A stretch of 64,000 bases of DNA from positions 1,167,365 through 1,231,364 of the forward strand of contig CANLXA010000001.1 of assembly GCA_947494975.1 (NCBI GenBank). Direction: 5' to 3'. This document shows positions 25,461 to 33,553 of this stretch, piece by piece; the stretch's first letter is position 1; each line of letters starts with the position of its first letter. A model generated the notes under the pieces. That model did no database searches and was not told where the DNA came from. It worked only from the letters and a program-made list of their open reading frames with translations. This stretch comes from an uncultured Roseicyclus sp. (lineage in GTDB: Bacteria > Pseudomonadota > Alphaproteobacteria > Rhodobacterales > Rhodobacteraceae). Made by a program: the position numbers and the translations under genes.

Positions 25461-26873
25461 TCAGGTGGCGGGCTGCTGTCCGGGATTGCGCGACTCGATC
25501 GCGGCAATCCCCTCTTCCAGCGCGGCATTGGCCTTCTCGGCGCGGCGGCGCAGCGTCTCGATATTGGCCGCGGCGAAGTTGGCGCGTTCCTCATCTTCCT
25601 GCCGGGTCGAGAACCGGACCGCGAAGGCCAGGAACGAGGCACAGGTGACGACGATCCCGAGGATGAAGAAGGCCTCGGACCAGTCGATGACGTTCTTGAA
25701 CAGGAAGCCCGCCAGCACCGCGCCCGCATTGCCGCCCGCGCCGACCACACCGGCCACGGCACCCAGCGCCTTCTTGTTGATGAACGGAACGACCGAATAG
25801 GTGGCGCCTTCGGCCATCTGCGTGAACAGCGAGAACACGATCAGCGACGGCAGCGCCAGGAACAGCACATGCATCTGGCTGAAGATCATCAGTGCACAGC
25901 CTTCGAAGAACAGGCACATGAACAGCCAGAAGGACCGGCCCTTGAGGCCCCAGAGCGATCCGAAATTGTCGCCGAAGATCCCGCCCAGGGTCCGGGCAAA
26001 GAGGTTCATCAGGCCGAACGAGGCCGCCACGAAGCCCGCTGTCACCAGCGACAGGTCGAAATAATCCATGAAGTAGAGCGCAGCGACATTGTTCACCGTC
26101 AGCTCGATACCGAAGCAGCACCCGTAGATCACGAACAGCACCCAGACCCGCGGGTCCTTGAGGGCGTGCATGTAGTTGCCCGTGACTTTCTGCTTCTCCT
26201 CCATCTTGCCCTGCGCGCGCAGCTCATCGAAGTTGCCGTCGGGCGCGTCCTGGGTCAGGTGGTAATAGGCGATGCCGACCAGGAAGATGATCACACCGAC
26301 CACAACCATCGACAGGCGCCAGCCCACGGCTTCCGAAAATCCGAAGCCGATGACCATGACCGAAAACAGAAGCGGCATGACGAATTGGGTGACACCACCG
26401 CCCAGATTGCCCCAGCCCGCCGATGTGGCATTGGCCTGCCCCACCACGTTGGGCGCGAACATGACCGACGTGTGATACTGCGTAATGACGAACGATGCGC
26501 CGATGCAGCCGATCAGCACCCGGAACAGCAGGAACGTCTCGAACGTCTGCGCCAGGCCAATTCCCATCACGGGAAGCGAGCCGAGAACCAACAGCCAGGT
26601 ATAGGCCTTCCGCGGCCCGATCCGGTCACACAACCAGCCGATGAACAGCCGCGCAAAGATCGTCATCGAAACCGACCCGATGATCGCCCAGCCGATCTGC
26701 TCGGGCGTCAGGCCCAGCTCGTCCCGGACGACGCTCATCAATGGTGCGATGCCGAACCATGCGAAAAAGCACGAGAAAAAGGCGAACCACGTAATGTGGA
26801 ACGTCCTGATCTGCACCATCTTCACGTTCAAGAAATTCGACCACAGCGCCGTGGCCTTGTTTTGCAGTTCCAT
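25461..26873 (-). CDS. narK: Nitrate MFS transporter, NarK1-type
   Basis: A 470-aa nitrate porter of the NNP family, first gene of the nar operon. The family start (FLNVKMVQIRTFHITWFAFFSCFFAWFGIAPLM) and GAGGNAGAVLAGFLFK are clear. The C-terminus is an extra charged helix (RQEDEERANFAAANIETLRRRAEKANAALEE). ATG 26873 with GGAGGG upstream is preferred over the longer frame to 26945. NarK1-type proteins are thought to be proton-driven nitrate importers, complementing the antiporter next door. An FNR-type box is centred 87 bases upstream. Confidence 0.93.
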   Translation of the reverse strand: MELQNKATALWSNFLNVKMVQIRTFHITWFAFFSCFFAWFGIAPLMSVVRDELGLTPEQIGWAIIGSVSMTIFARLFIGWLCDRIGPRKAYTWLLVLGSLPVMGIGLAQTFETFLLFRVLIGCIGASFVITQYHTSVMFAPNVVGQANATSAGWGNLGGGVTQFVMPLLFSVMVIGFGFSEAVGWRLSMVVVGVIIFLVGIAYYHLTQDAPDGNFDELRAQGKMEEKQKVTGNYMHALKDPRVWVLFVIYGCCFGIELTVNNVAALYFMDYFDLSLVTAGFVAASFGLMNLFARTLGGIFGDNFGSLWGLKGRSFWLFMCLFFEGCALMIFSQMHVLFLALPSLIVFSLFTQMAEGATYSVVPFINKKALGAVAGVVGAGGNAGAVLAGFLFKNVIDWSEAFFILGIVVTCASFLAFAVRFSTRQEDEERANFAAANIETLRRRAEKANAALEEGIAAIESRNPGQQPAT

Positions 26874-26953
26874 TGCGGTCCCTCCGTCGTGGGCGGCACC
26901 TTTGCTGCCGCCTTCGGTTGGGTCCGGTTTGCCTCCCGACTGCACATTCAGGC

Positions 26954-26967
26954 TTGATATGGATCAA
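26954..26967 (-). promoter_or_regulatory. Perfect FNR/NarR-type box upstream of narK1
   Basis: TTGATATGGATCAA is a perfect TTGAT-N4-ATCAA dyad, centred 87 bases upstream of the narK1 ATG and in an AT-rich stretch. This is the recognition sequence of FNR-family regulators, including FnrP, Nnr and NarR. It should give anaerobic and/or nitrate-dependent activation of the ten-gene operon. Confidence 0.85.
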
Positions 26968-27068
26968 AAATCCGAAATTTTTCTAGTAAAATAAATATGT
27001 TACAGAAGAAAGTTGGTTGAGAAACAGTTGTTGCTCAACGCCGATCAGCCCGGCCATCAAGTGACGGC

Positions 27069-27082
27069 TTGACAATTATCAA
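27069..27082 (+). promoter_or_regulatory. FNR-type box upstream of narR
   Basis: TTGACAATTATCAA (TTGAC-N4-ATCAA, one base from consensus) is centred about 51 bases before the narR ATG, a position suiting activation from -41.5 with a short leader. A looser inverted repeat, GTTGAG-N12-CTCAAC at 27017-27040, lies between the two boxes. Confidence 0.75.
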
Positions 27083-27126
27083 GCGAAACAGAAGGGTGGA
27101 ACTTTACCAACGGGACGCCATCGGTG

Positions 27127-27822
27127 ATGCTGGACTCATATCGCGACGATATTCGTGACCTCGATCTGTTTGCCGGAATGAAGCAGGAGAGCTTCGAGGC
27201 CTTGATGCGCGGCGCCTATATCCAGAACTTCCCTCCACGGATCGAACTGATATCGGAAGGGGATACGCCGGATTTCCTGCACATCGTGATCTCCGGCTCG
27301 GTCGATCTGTTTTCGTCCTGGAACGGGCGCGAGACCAGCATGGCGACGGTTCGGCCGGTCTCTACCTTCATTCTGGCCGCAACCATCAAGAACGCGCCGT
27401 ACCTGATGTCGGCCCGCACCTTGGAGAAAAGCCGTGTGGCGTTGCTGCCATCGGAGGATGTCAGGGCGATCTTTGCCAGCGACGGCGCCTTTGCCCGCGC
27501 CATCGTAACGGAACTGGCCCAATGCTACCGGGCCGTCGTGAAGAACACGAAGGATCTCAAGCTGCGCACCTCGCTGGAGCGGCTTGCCAATTACCTGCTG
27601 CGCCAACAACGGCACAACGGATCCCCGGAATTCGATCTCAGGATGGAAAAGCGCCGATTGGCATCGTTCCTCGGAATGACCCCGGAAAATCTGAGCCGAG
27701 CGTTCAAGGGGCTGGAACCCCACGGCATCAAGGTCGCGGGCAGCCGCATCATCGTGCACGATATCGTCGCGCTGGAGCGGTTCGCCAAACCCAGCGCGTT
27801 GATCGACAGATACGACAGTTGA
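27127..27822 (+). CDS. narR: Crp/FNR-family regulator, NarR-type
   Basis: A 231-aa regulator with an N-terminal cyclic-nucleotide-binding-like beta-roll (residues ~15-120), a dimer helix and a C-terminal winged helix. The recognition helix MTPENLSRAFKGL keeps the Glu and Ser-Arg that contact TTGAT in FNR proteins. Only one cysteine is present, so it cannot carry the oxygen-sensing [4Fe-4S] cluster of FNR. That and its divergent position next to narK fit NarR, which activates nar genes in response to nitrate/nitrite in Paracoccus. A GTG three bases upstream (27124) is an alternative start. It probably also controls itself through the box at 27069. Confidence 0.82.
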   Translation: MLDSYRDDIRDLDLFAGMKQESFEALMRGAYIQNFPPRIELISEGDTPDFLHIVISGSVDLFSSWNGRETSMATVRPVSTFILAATIKNAPYLMSARTLEKSRVALLPSEDVRAIFASDGAFARAIVTELAQCYRAVVKNTKDLKLRTSLERLANYLLRQQRHNGSPEFDLRMEKRRLASFLGMTPENLSRAFKGLEPHGIKVAGSRIIVHDIVALERFAKPSALIDRYDS

Positions 27823-27894
27823 GAATGTGAGGGTGCCCGACGGACCGCGAAGCCCCTCACGTCTCATCGCAACTTTTTCGCAGGCCCCGACAGG

Positions 27895-27918
27895 CTCCTG
27901 ACAGAATGCTGTCAGGAG
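27895..27918. promoter_or_regulatory. Perfect 10-bp inverted repeat before the VOC gene
   Basis: CTCCTGACAG-AATG-CTGTCAGGAG lies between narR and the VOC gene, 48 bases before the VOC ATG. There is no T-tract, which argues against an intrinsic terminator. Its symmetry and position suggest an operator, with the downstream WYL regulator as the natural candidate to bind it. It could still act as an RNA hairpin ending narR. Confidence 0.45.
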
Positions 27919-27965
27919 GGGGGTGTTAGACCGTCTTCATCGACACATTCAGATGGAGACACACC

Positions 27966-28340
27966 ATGTCCGACACGAAGCAAAACACCGCCTGCTGGTT
28001 CGAGATTGCCGTCAGCGACATCGAGGCCGCCCGCCAATTCTACTCCGCCATTTTGCAGCAGGAGCTGACCGTCGACAATTCCGGGCCCAACCCCATGGTC
28101 ATGCTCGATTTCAATGACGACACGCCCGGCATTGGCGGCCATCTCTATCCCGGCAAGCCATCGCGCGAGGGGTCGACCATCCACCTCGTGGTCCACGACG
28201 ATCTCGACAAGGCCCGCGACCGGATCAAGGCAGCGGGCGGGGAGGTGGAAAGCCCCGACATCCAGATCCCCCCGGGCTCGTTTTTCTATGGTCGGGATCC
28301 CGACGGGAACTCGCTGGGATTGTTCAAGTTTGGCGGCTGA
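27966..28340 (+). CDS. VOC (glyoxalase/bleomycin-resistance-like) family protein
   Basis: A 124-aa protein of the vicinal-oxygen-chelate fold with two beta-alpha-beta-beta-beta repeats: WFEIAVSDIEAARQFYSAIL at the N-terminus and a second half from HLVVHDDLDKARDRIKAAGGEV to FFYGRDPDGNSLGLFKF. Members include glyoxalase-like enzymes and binding proteins; I cannot assign a substrate. GGAGA precedes the ATG. It is followed 115 bases later by a WYL regulator on the same strand, a pairing seen in many bacteria. Confidence 0.88.
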   Translation: MSDTKQNTACWFEIAVSDIEAARQFYSAILQQELTVDNSGPNPMVMLDFNDDTPGIGGHLYPGKPSREGSTIHLVVHDDLDKARDRIKAAGGEVESPDIQIPPGSFFYGRDPDGNSLGLFKFGG

Positions 28341-28455
28341 TCCGCGCCGGGGAGGGAGCCACATTCGATGCGCCTCCTCCCCCATTCGCCTCCGTCCCCG
28401 GGTCTGCCGAGCCTGCCCGCTTTCCCAACCCCGCCAATCGCAATAGGTTTGCCCC

Positions 28456-29163
28456 ATGCGCCGCGCTGATCGCCTTTTCCGCCTGATCGACCGCCTCCGC
28501 CCCGGTGAGCTGACCACGGCGCGCGCGCTGGCCGAGGTCATGGAGGTGTCGGAGCGCACGATCTACCGCGACATCGCCCATCTGCAGGGCTCGGGCGTAC
28601 CGATCGAAGGCGAAGCGGGCCTCGGCTACATGATGCGAGACGGCTATGATCTGCCGCCCCTGATGTTCACCGAAGAAGAAGCCATCGCGCTCAGCGTGGG
28701 CGCGCGGATGGTGCGCACCTGGGGCGGGGCGGCCATGGCCCGCGGTGCCGACAGCGCGCTCGAAAAGATCACCGCCATCCTGCCCGACCCTGTCCGGCGC
28801 CGGGCCAACGGCCTTCGGTTCGAGGCCTGGACAACCCGCCCGCTCGATGCCCGGACCCGCGCCATGATCGACACGGTCGAGATTGCGATCCAGCGGCCCG
28901 AACGGCTGACGATTGCCTATCGCGATGACAAGGGCACCCCGACGGATCGCAGCGTCCGCCCCCTCGGGCTGTGGTTCTGGGGAACGGTCTGGACCTTGGT
29001 GGGCTGGTGCGAGTTGCGGCAGGATTTCCGGATGTTCCGTCTTGACCGCATCGCGGATGCGGCCCTGTCGGGCCCCTATGAGCCGGACCCGGCGCAAAGC
29101 CTCGATGCCTTTTACGCCTCCCAAAAGGATGGGCGCGACAGACACCCCGACGCGTGGCGGTGA
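28456..29163 (+). CDS. YafY/WYL-type HTH transcriptional regulator
   Basis: A 235-aa regulator with an N-terminal HTH_11/DeoR-like winged helix (residues ~5-60: LRPGELTTARALAEVMEVSERTIYRDIAHLQGSGVPIEGEAGLGY) and a WYL domain in the C-terminal half (ERLTIAYRDDKG...SVRPLGLWFWGTVWTLVGWCELRQDFRMFRLDRI). Such proteins often repress an adjacent gene, here the VOC gene, probably through the inverted repeat at 27895-27918. It converges with the cobalamin-binding regulator gene, leaving 7 bases between stops. Confidence 0.9.
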   Translation: MRRADRLFRLIDRLRPGELTTARALAEVMEVSERTIYRDIAHLQGSGVPIEGEAGLGYMMRDGYDLPPLMFTEEEAIALSVGARMVRTWGGAAMARGADSALEKITAILPDPVRRRANGLRFEAWTTRPLDARTRAMIDTVEIAIQRPERLTIAYRDDKGTPTDRSVRPLGLWFWGTVWTLVGWCELRQDFRMFRLDRIADAALSGPYEPDPAQSLDAFYASQKDGRDRHPDAWR

Positions 29164-29170
29164 TCTCGAC

Positions 29171-29995
29171 TCAGGTCCGGTGCAGGACCTGTTGGCACAC
29201 CTGATCCATCACCGGCTCGGCCGTTTCCAGCGTCGTGATGATACTATCGATCGGCGGCAGGTCCGCCAGTGCGGCGGGCTGCGTGGTGACCCAGCCCGAC
29301 AGCACAACGCCCAGTTCCGGGCGGCGGCGGTGCAATTCGTGGATCAACCGGCACAGAGCCGGCATGAGGGATGGTCCGGAACAGCTGACCCCCAGAACGG
29401 GGCGATCATCGCGCACGATACGGCGGCACAACTCGTCGTGCTCCAACCCGACATGCAGATCCACATCCCATCCCCGACGGCGAAAGAATGCGGCTGCCAT
29501 GGTCACACCCAGCGTATGCTCCTCGCCCGGTATCGCGGCGAAGATGGCACCGCGATTCCCGATAAGGCGGCCAGGCGCGCGGGGGCCCGGGAGGTTCCGC
29601 AAAATGGTTTGAACCCGCGCGGCGGCCAGCGTGACATCCGTGAAGGTCATCCGGTCGGTTTCCCACCATTCCCCAAGCAGCCGCGCGGCAGGCGTCAGGT
29701 GCTGGTGGAACAGATCGTCGACCGTCACTCCGCTGGCCAGAAGGTCGTCGACCATGGCCGTGGCAAACTGCGCATCCCGGGCGGCCAGCGCATTGGCAAG
29801 CGCCGTCACGTAAGGTTGCGGGATCGCGGCGCTTTCGGCGCAGGTGGCATCGCCGTCGATGCGCGACCGGGCCAGTTTCGCCATCGCGCGACGGGCCAGT
29901 TCATCGAGCCGATCTTGCGGCAAGTCCGCGCAAACGCCGTCGGGAGTGGCTCGTGCGACGACGCGGTCGTCAGACGATCCTCCATTGTCAAACAT
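29171..29995 (-). CDS. Cobalamin-binding regulator (AerR/PpaA-like)
   Basis: A 274-aa protein. Residues ~75-140 form a MetH-cap-like helical region containing LLGEWWETDRMTFTDVTLAA, and residues ~145-270 form a B12-binding Rossmann domain with EEHTLG, whose His matches the cobalt-ligand His of DxHxxG, then GVSCSG and VVLSGW. No DNA-binding domain is obvious. This is the layout of AerR/PpaA-type cobalamin proteins that modulate PpsR-like repressors in light and redox control. The start is uncertain; ATG 29995 is chosen because upstream sequence looks non-coding. It is divergent from a cytochrome P450 gene. Confidence 0.75.
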   Translation of the reverse strand: MFDNGGSSDDRVVARATPDGVCADLPQDRLDELARRAMAKLARSRIDGDATCAESAAIPQPYVTALANALAARDAQFATAMVDDLLASGVTVDDLFHQHLTPAARLLGEWWETDRMTFTDVTLAAARVQTILRNLPGPRAPGRLIGNRGAIFAAIPGEEHTLGVTMAAAFFRRRGWDVDLHVGLEHDELCRRIVRDDRPVLGVSCSGPSLMPALCRLIHELHRRRPELGVVLSGWVTTQPAALADLPPIDSIITTLETAEPVMDQVCQQVLHRT

Positions 29996-30078
29996 GCGTG
30001 ACACGGCTGGTCCCTTTCCAGGCGTCGTGGAGGCGCGAGACGATTCCCTGCGGCTTTGGCGACTCCCCCTAGGGTTGC

Positions 30079-30114
30079 AAGTTACCGCAAAGGAAGTGTC
30101 CACACAAGTTGACA
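30079..30114 (-). promoter_or_regulatory. TGTC-N10-GACA palindrome overlapping a candidate promoter
   Basis: TGTC-N10-GACA at 30097-30114 also reads TGT-N12-ACA, the consensus of PpsR/CrtJ-type repressors. On the minus strand TTGTGT (30102-30107) and TAACTT (30079-30084), spaced 17 bases, form a candidate promoter for the cobalamin regulator gene, and the -35 lies inside the palindrome. The site is about 130 bases upstream of the P450 start on the other side, so it could control both genes. Confidence 0.45.
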
Positions 30115-30244
30115 CATTGACGGTTCACACCCGGGACGGATTCAGGACGTTTGCCGCCCGTCCCGCGAGGCGCCGGGATTGTGCGCTTGCCGTCCGACAG
30201 GTCCCGACGCTACGCTTGCCAGCAACAGGGGGGGCGGCGCCATC

Positions 30245-31453
30245 ATGCTCGACATTGCTGAGTTTGACCTCAACACAATCGATGCCGCGTTCATCGAAAA
30301 CCCGTACCCCACACTCGCCCGTTTGCGCCAAGACGCCCCCGTTCACCGCAATGCCGATGGCTCCGTCTACCTGACCCGGCACGACGATTGCCTGACCACG
30401 TACCGGTCCCGCGACATGCTGTCGGACAAGACCGAGGCCTTCGGCGCGAAATTCGGCGAATGCCCGCTCAAGGTGCATCACACCACTTCGCTCATCTTCA
30501 ACGATCCGCCCTATCACACCGTCGTCCGCAAGCTGATCTCAGCCGCCTTTACCCCGCGCAAACTGGCCGAGATGGAGCGCCTGATCGATGGCATCGTGGA
30601 TCGCCTGCTCGATCGCGTGGAGGATCTTGGCGAACTCGACCTGATTGCGGATTTCGCGATGATGCTGCCGACCGAGATCATCAGCTTTATGCTGGGTGTG
30701 CCGGAAGAGTACCGCGCGAAGTTACGCGGCTATTCCATCGCCATCCTCGGCGCGCTCGATCCGGTTGTGCCCGAGGCGCGCATGGATGCCGGCAACCGGG
30801 CGGTCGAGGAATTCGGCGCGATCCTCAGCGACCTGATCGACCACCGACGCGCCAATCCCGACGGGGCCGGAGAAGGTGAGGTGCTGGAGGCGCTGATCTT
30901 CGGCGAGCACAACGGCCGCCGCCTCACGCAGGAAGAGCTGATCCAGAACTGCATCTTCCTGCTGAATGCGGGCCACGAAACCACAACCTCATTCGTCGGC
31001 AATTCCGTGGCCCTGTTGCTGGACAACCCCGGCGAGCACCGTCGCCTCATGGACGATCCGGGCCTGATCGGCACCGCCGTGGAGGAATGCCTGCGCGTCG
31101 AAAGCCCGCTCCAGATCGGCAATCGATTGGCAGGCGAGGACATCACCCTTCCCTCTGGCGCGACTATCGAGAAGGGCACCTACATCCACACCTCCATTGC
31201 CGCCGCCAACCGCGATCCGGATGTGTTTGCGGAACCCGATCGGTTCGACATCGCCCGCAAACCGAACCCGCATATCGCCTTCATCACCGGCATTCACGTC
31301 TGTCTTGGTGCGTCGCTGGCGCGGATGGAAGGAAAGATCGCCCTGGGTCGGTTTGTGACCCGGTTTCCCCGGTTGGCCGCCGACGGTCCGCGGGAGCGGC
31401 TTGGCCTTGCGCGATTCCGCGGGTTCACCTCGCTGCCGATCCGCGTGCGGTAA
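30245..31453 (+). CDS. Cytochrome P450
   Basis: A 402-aa soluble haem monooxygenase. The I-helix AGHETT oxygen-activation motif, a K-helix ExxR (ECLRVESP) and the haem-thiolate loop FITGIHVCLG with its cysteine ligand are all present; the first Gly of FGxGxHxCxG is replaced by Ile. Such bacterial enzymes need a ferredoxin and reductase, and none lies adjacent. The substrate is unknown. ATG 30245 follows a GGGGGGGCGG-type purine run; the longer frame to 30179 is less likely. It converges with the fused hydratase/dehydrogenase gene. Confidence 0.93.
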   Translation: MLDIAEFDLNTIDAAFIENPYPTLARLRQDAPVHRNADGSVYLTRHDDCLTTYRSRDMLSDKTEAFGAKFGECPLKVHHTTSLIFNDPPYHTVVRKLISAAFTPRKLAEMERLIDGIVDRLLDRVEDLGELDLIADFAMMLPTEIISFMLGVPEEYRAKLRGYSIAILGALDPVVPEARMDAGNRAVEEFGAILSDLIDHRRANPDGAGEGEVLEALIFGEHNGRRLTQEELIQNCIFLLNAGHETTTSFVGNSVALLLDNPGEHRRLMDDPGLIGTAVEECLRVESPLQIGNRLAGEDITLPSGATIEKGTYIHTSIAAANRDPDVFAEPDRFDIARKPNPHIAFITGIHVCLGASLARMEGKIALGRFVTRFPRLAADGPRERLGLARFRGFTSLPIRVR

Positions 31454-31483
31454 ACGGGGGGCATGGGCAATTGAGCCGCCGGA

Positions 31484-33553
31484 TCACCCCGCCGCGCTTT
31501 GCCACTCCGCCAAGGCCTTGCCGTTTTCGGCACAATCCAGAAGCACCGGGCTGATCTTCCAGATCACCGGGTTCGCCGCCTCAAGCACCCGCAGCTTTTC
31601 GACGATTTGCGCCACGCCGATACTGTCCGCATGATGCATCAACCCGCCCCGCCACCGGGGGAAGCCGTAGCCAAAGACCGTGACCAGATCGATATCGCGC
31701 GCCGAGGCCGCAATGCCTTCGCCCAGGATATCCGCCGCCTCGTTGATCATCGCAAGGACAAGGCGCTCGCGGATTTCGTCACCGTCGATCTCGCGCCGCT
31801 CCACCTTGGCGAAATGCGCCTCCTCGACAATCATGTCCTCGATCAACGGGTCGATCACCTTGCCCCCGCCACCGGGGTAGCGATACCAGCCGACACCGGC
31901 CTTTCGCCCCAACCTGCCCTCCTGCACCATTCGGTCCGCAATCGGGACGTAGCGCCGGTTCGGATCGCGCGTGGCGTCCTGGCGGCGGCGGTTGGCATAG
32001 CCGATATCAAGGCCCGACAGATCGCCAACTTCGTAGGGCCCCATGGCATAGCCGAAGGCCTCCATCGCCTCGTCCACCTCCCACGGGTTACTGCCATCCA
32101 TCAGCAGCATGTCGGCCTCTTCCTTGTAGCGACTGAAGATGCGGTTGCCGATGAACCCGTCGCAGACGCCCGCCAGAACCGGCACTTTCTTGAGGAGTTT
32201 CGCCAAGGCGAACCCGGTGGCCAGCGCCCGATCCGACGTCTTGGCGCCGCGCACGATCTCCAGAAGCCGCATGATATGGGCAGGCGCAAAGAAATGCAGG
32301 CCCAGCACCCGGGATGGGTCACGGCTACTGGCGGCGATCTGATCCACATCGAGGTAGGAGGTGTTGGTGGCCAGCACCGCATCCGGTGCCATGACCTCGT
32401 CGAGCTTGCCGAAAATGTCCCGCTTCACCTCCATCGATTCAAATGCCGCCTCGATCACGAGGCCCGCATCACCGGCGGTTGCATACTCATCGCTGATCGT
32501 GAGGCGATCCCGCAGGGCCTCGGCGCCGCTTTGATCCAACCGCCCACGCGAAACGCCCTTGGCGATCAGCTTCTCGATATTGGCCGCGGCCCGATCCACG
32601 CCCTCGGCATCATGTTCCAGAACGACAACCTGTTGTCCAAGCGACAGGCAGCCATAGGCGATCCCCGCGCCCATCGTACCGCCGCCCACCACCGCAATCT
32701 TGCTCAGATCAGCCGGCGCGGCCTCCAGACCGGCGGGTGCTTTCGCGGCGCGTTCGGCAAAGAACATATGGCGCAGGGCGCGCGATTGCTCGCCCTCTTT
32801 CAATTCCAGAAACGTCGTGCGTTCCAGCTTCATCGCGGCGTGAAACGGAAGGGACAGCCCGGCCTCGATCACGTCGATGGCCCGGCGCGGCGCAATCTGG
32901 CCCGGCATCCTTGCGGCGGCCTTGGCCCGGATCGCCCCGATGGCGGCCTTGTCCGGCTCGGGCGCGGGCAATTCCCATGTCGGGACCACGCATTGCAGCT
33001 CTTCGGTGTTCACCAGATCGGCGGCTTCGACCGGGTCGTCCTCGATGGCGTGGATCAGGCCCACGGCCTTGGCGTCGCGCGCGCGCATCGGTTTGCCCAG
33101 CGCGATCATCTCAAGCGCGGTGCCCAGCCCGCAGAGCCGCATGGCGCGCTGGGTGCCACCCGCGCCCGGGATTACGCCCAGCGTCACCTCCGGCAGCCCG
33201 ATCTGCGCGCGCGGGCTTGCGATGCGCATCCGGCAGGCCAGGGCAATCTCGGCCCCACCGCCCAGGGCGACCCCGTTGATCGCCGCGATCCACGGCACAA
33301 ACGAGCGCTCGATGGCGTCTAGCACGTCGGGCAGAAACGGCTCCAGCGCCGCGCCGTCGAATTCGCGTGCATCGGCCCCGGCGGCAAAGGCCCGACCCGC
33401 GCCAGTCACGATCACCCGGTCGAGGTTCTCGGTTTCCGCCCAGGCCACCGCATCCAGAAGCCCCGCCCGCATCGACTTTCCGATAGCGTTGACCGGCGGA
33501 TTGTCGAGGGTGACAAACCCGGTCCGCCCCTCCGAATATCTGGTAACGCTCAT
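31484..33553 (-). CDS. Fused enoyl-CoA hydratase / 3-hydroxyacyl-CoA dehydrogenase
   Basis: A 689-aa bifunctional beta-oxidation protein. Residues ~1-190 are a crotonase domain (oxyanion segments AGADAREFDG and INGVALGGGAEIALACRMRI). From ~285 a NAD-binding 3-hydroxyacyl-CoA dehydrogenase domain begins (KIAVVGGGTMGAGIA), followed by two C-terminal HCDH domains. It is the last gene of the box cluster; its ATG overlaps the boxR stop. It would serve the lower beta-oxidation of the C6 dicarboxylyl-CoA produced by the box and paa routes, and might stand in for paaF/paaH, which are absent from this window. Confidence 0.92.
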   Translation of the reverse strand: MSVTRYSEGRTGFVTLDNPPVNAIGKSMRAGLLDAVAWAETENLDRVIVTGAGRAFAAGADAREFDGAALEPFLPDVLDAIERSFVPWIAAINGVALGGGAEIALACRMRIASPRAQIGLPEVTLGVIPGAGGTQRAMRLCGLGTALEMIALGKPMRARDAKAVGLIHAIEDDPVEAADLVNTEELQCVVPTWELPAPEPDKAAIGAIRAKAAARMPGQIAPRRAIDVIEAGLSLPFHAAMKLERTTFLELKEGEQSRALRHMFFAERAAKAPAGLEAAPADLSKIAVVGGGTMGAGIAYGCLSLGQQVVVLEHDAEGVDRAAANIEKLIAKGVSRGRLDQSGAEALRDRLTISDEYATAGDAGLVIEAAFESMEVKRDIFGKLDEVMAPDAVLATNTSYLDVDQIAASSRDPSRVLGLHFFAPAHIMRLLEIVRGAKTSDRALATGFALAKLLKKVPVLAGVCDGFIGNRIFSRYKEEADMLLMDGSNPWEVDEAMEAFGYAMGPYEVGDLSGLDIGYANRRRQDATRDPNRRYVPIADRMVQEGRLGRKAGVGWYRYPGGGGKVIDPLIEDMIVEEAHFAKVERREIDGDEIRERLVLAMINEAADILGEGIAASARDIDLVTVFGYGFPRWRGGLMHHADSIGVAQIVEKLRVLEAANPVIWKISPVLLDCAENGKALAEWQSAAG

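Noticed and set aside
31499..33322. 607-codon plus-strand open frame opposite the hydratase/dehydrogenase
   Set aside because: Mirror frame of a conserved bifunctional enzyme; composition is typical of a shadow.
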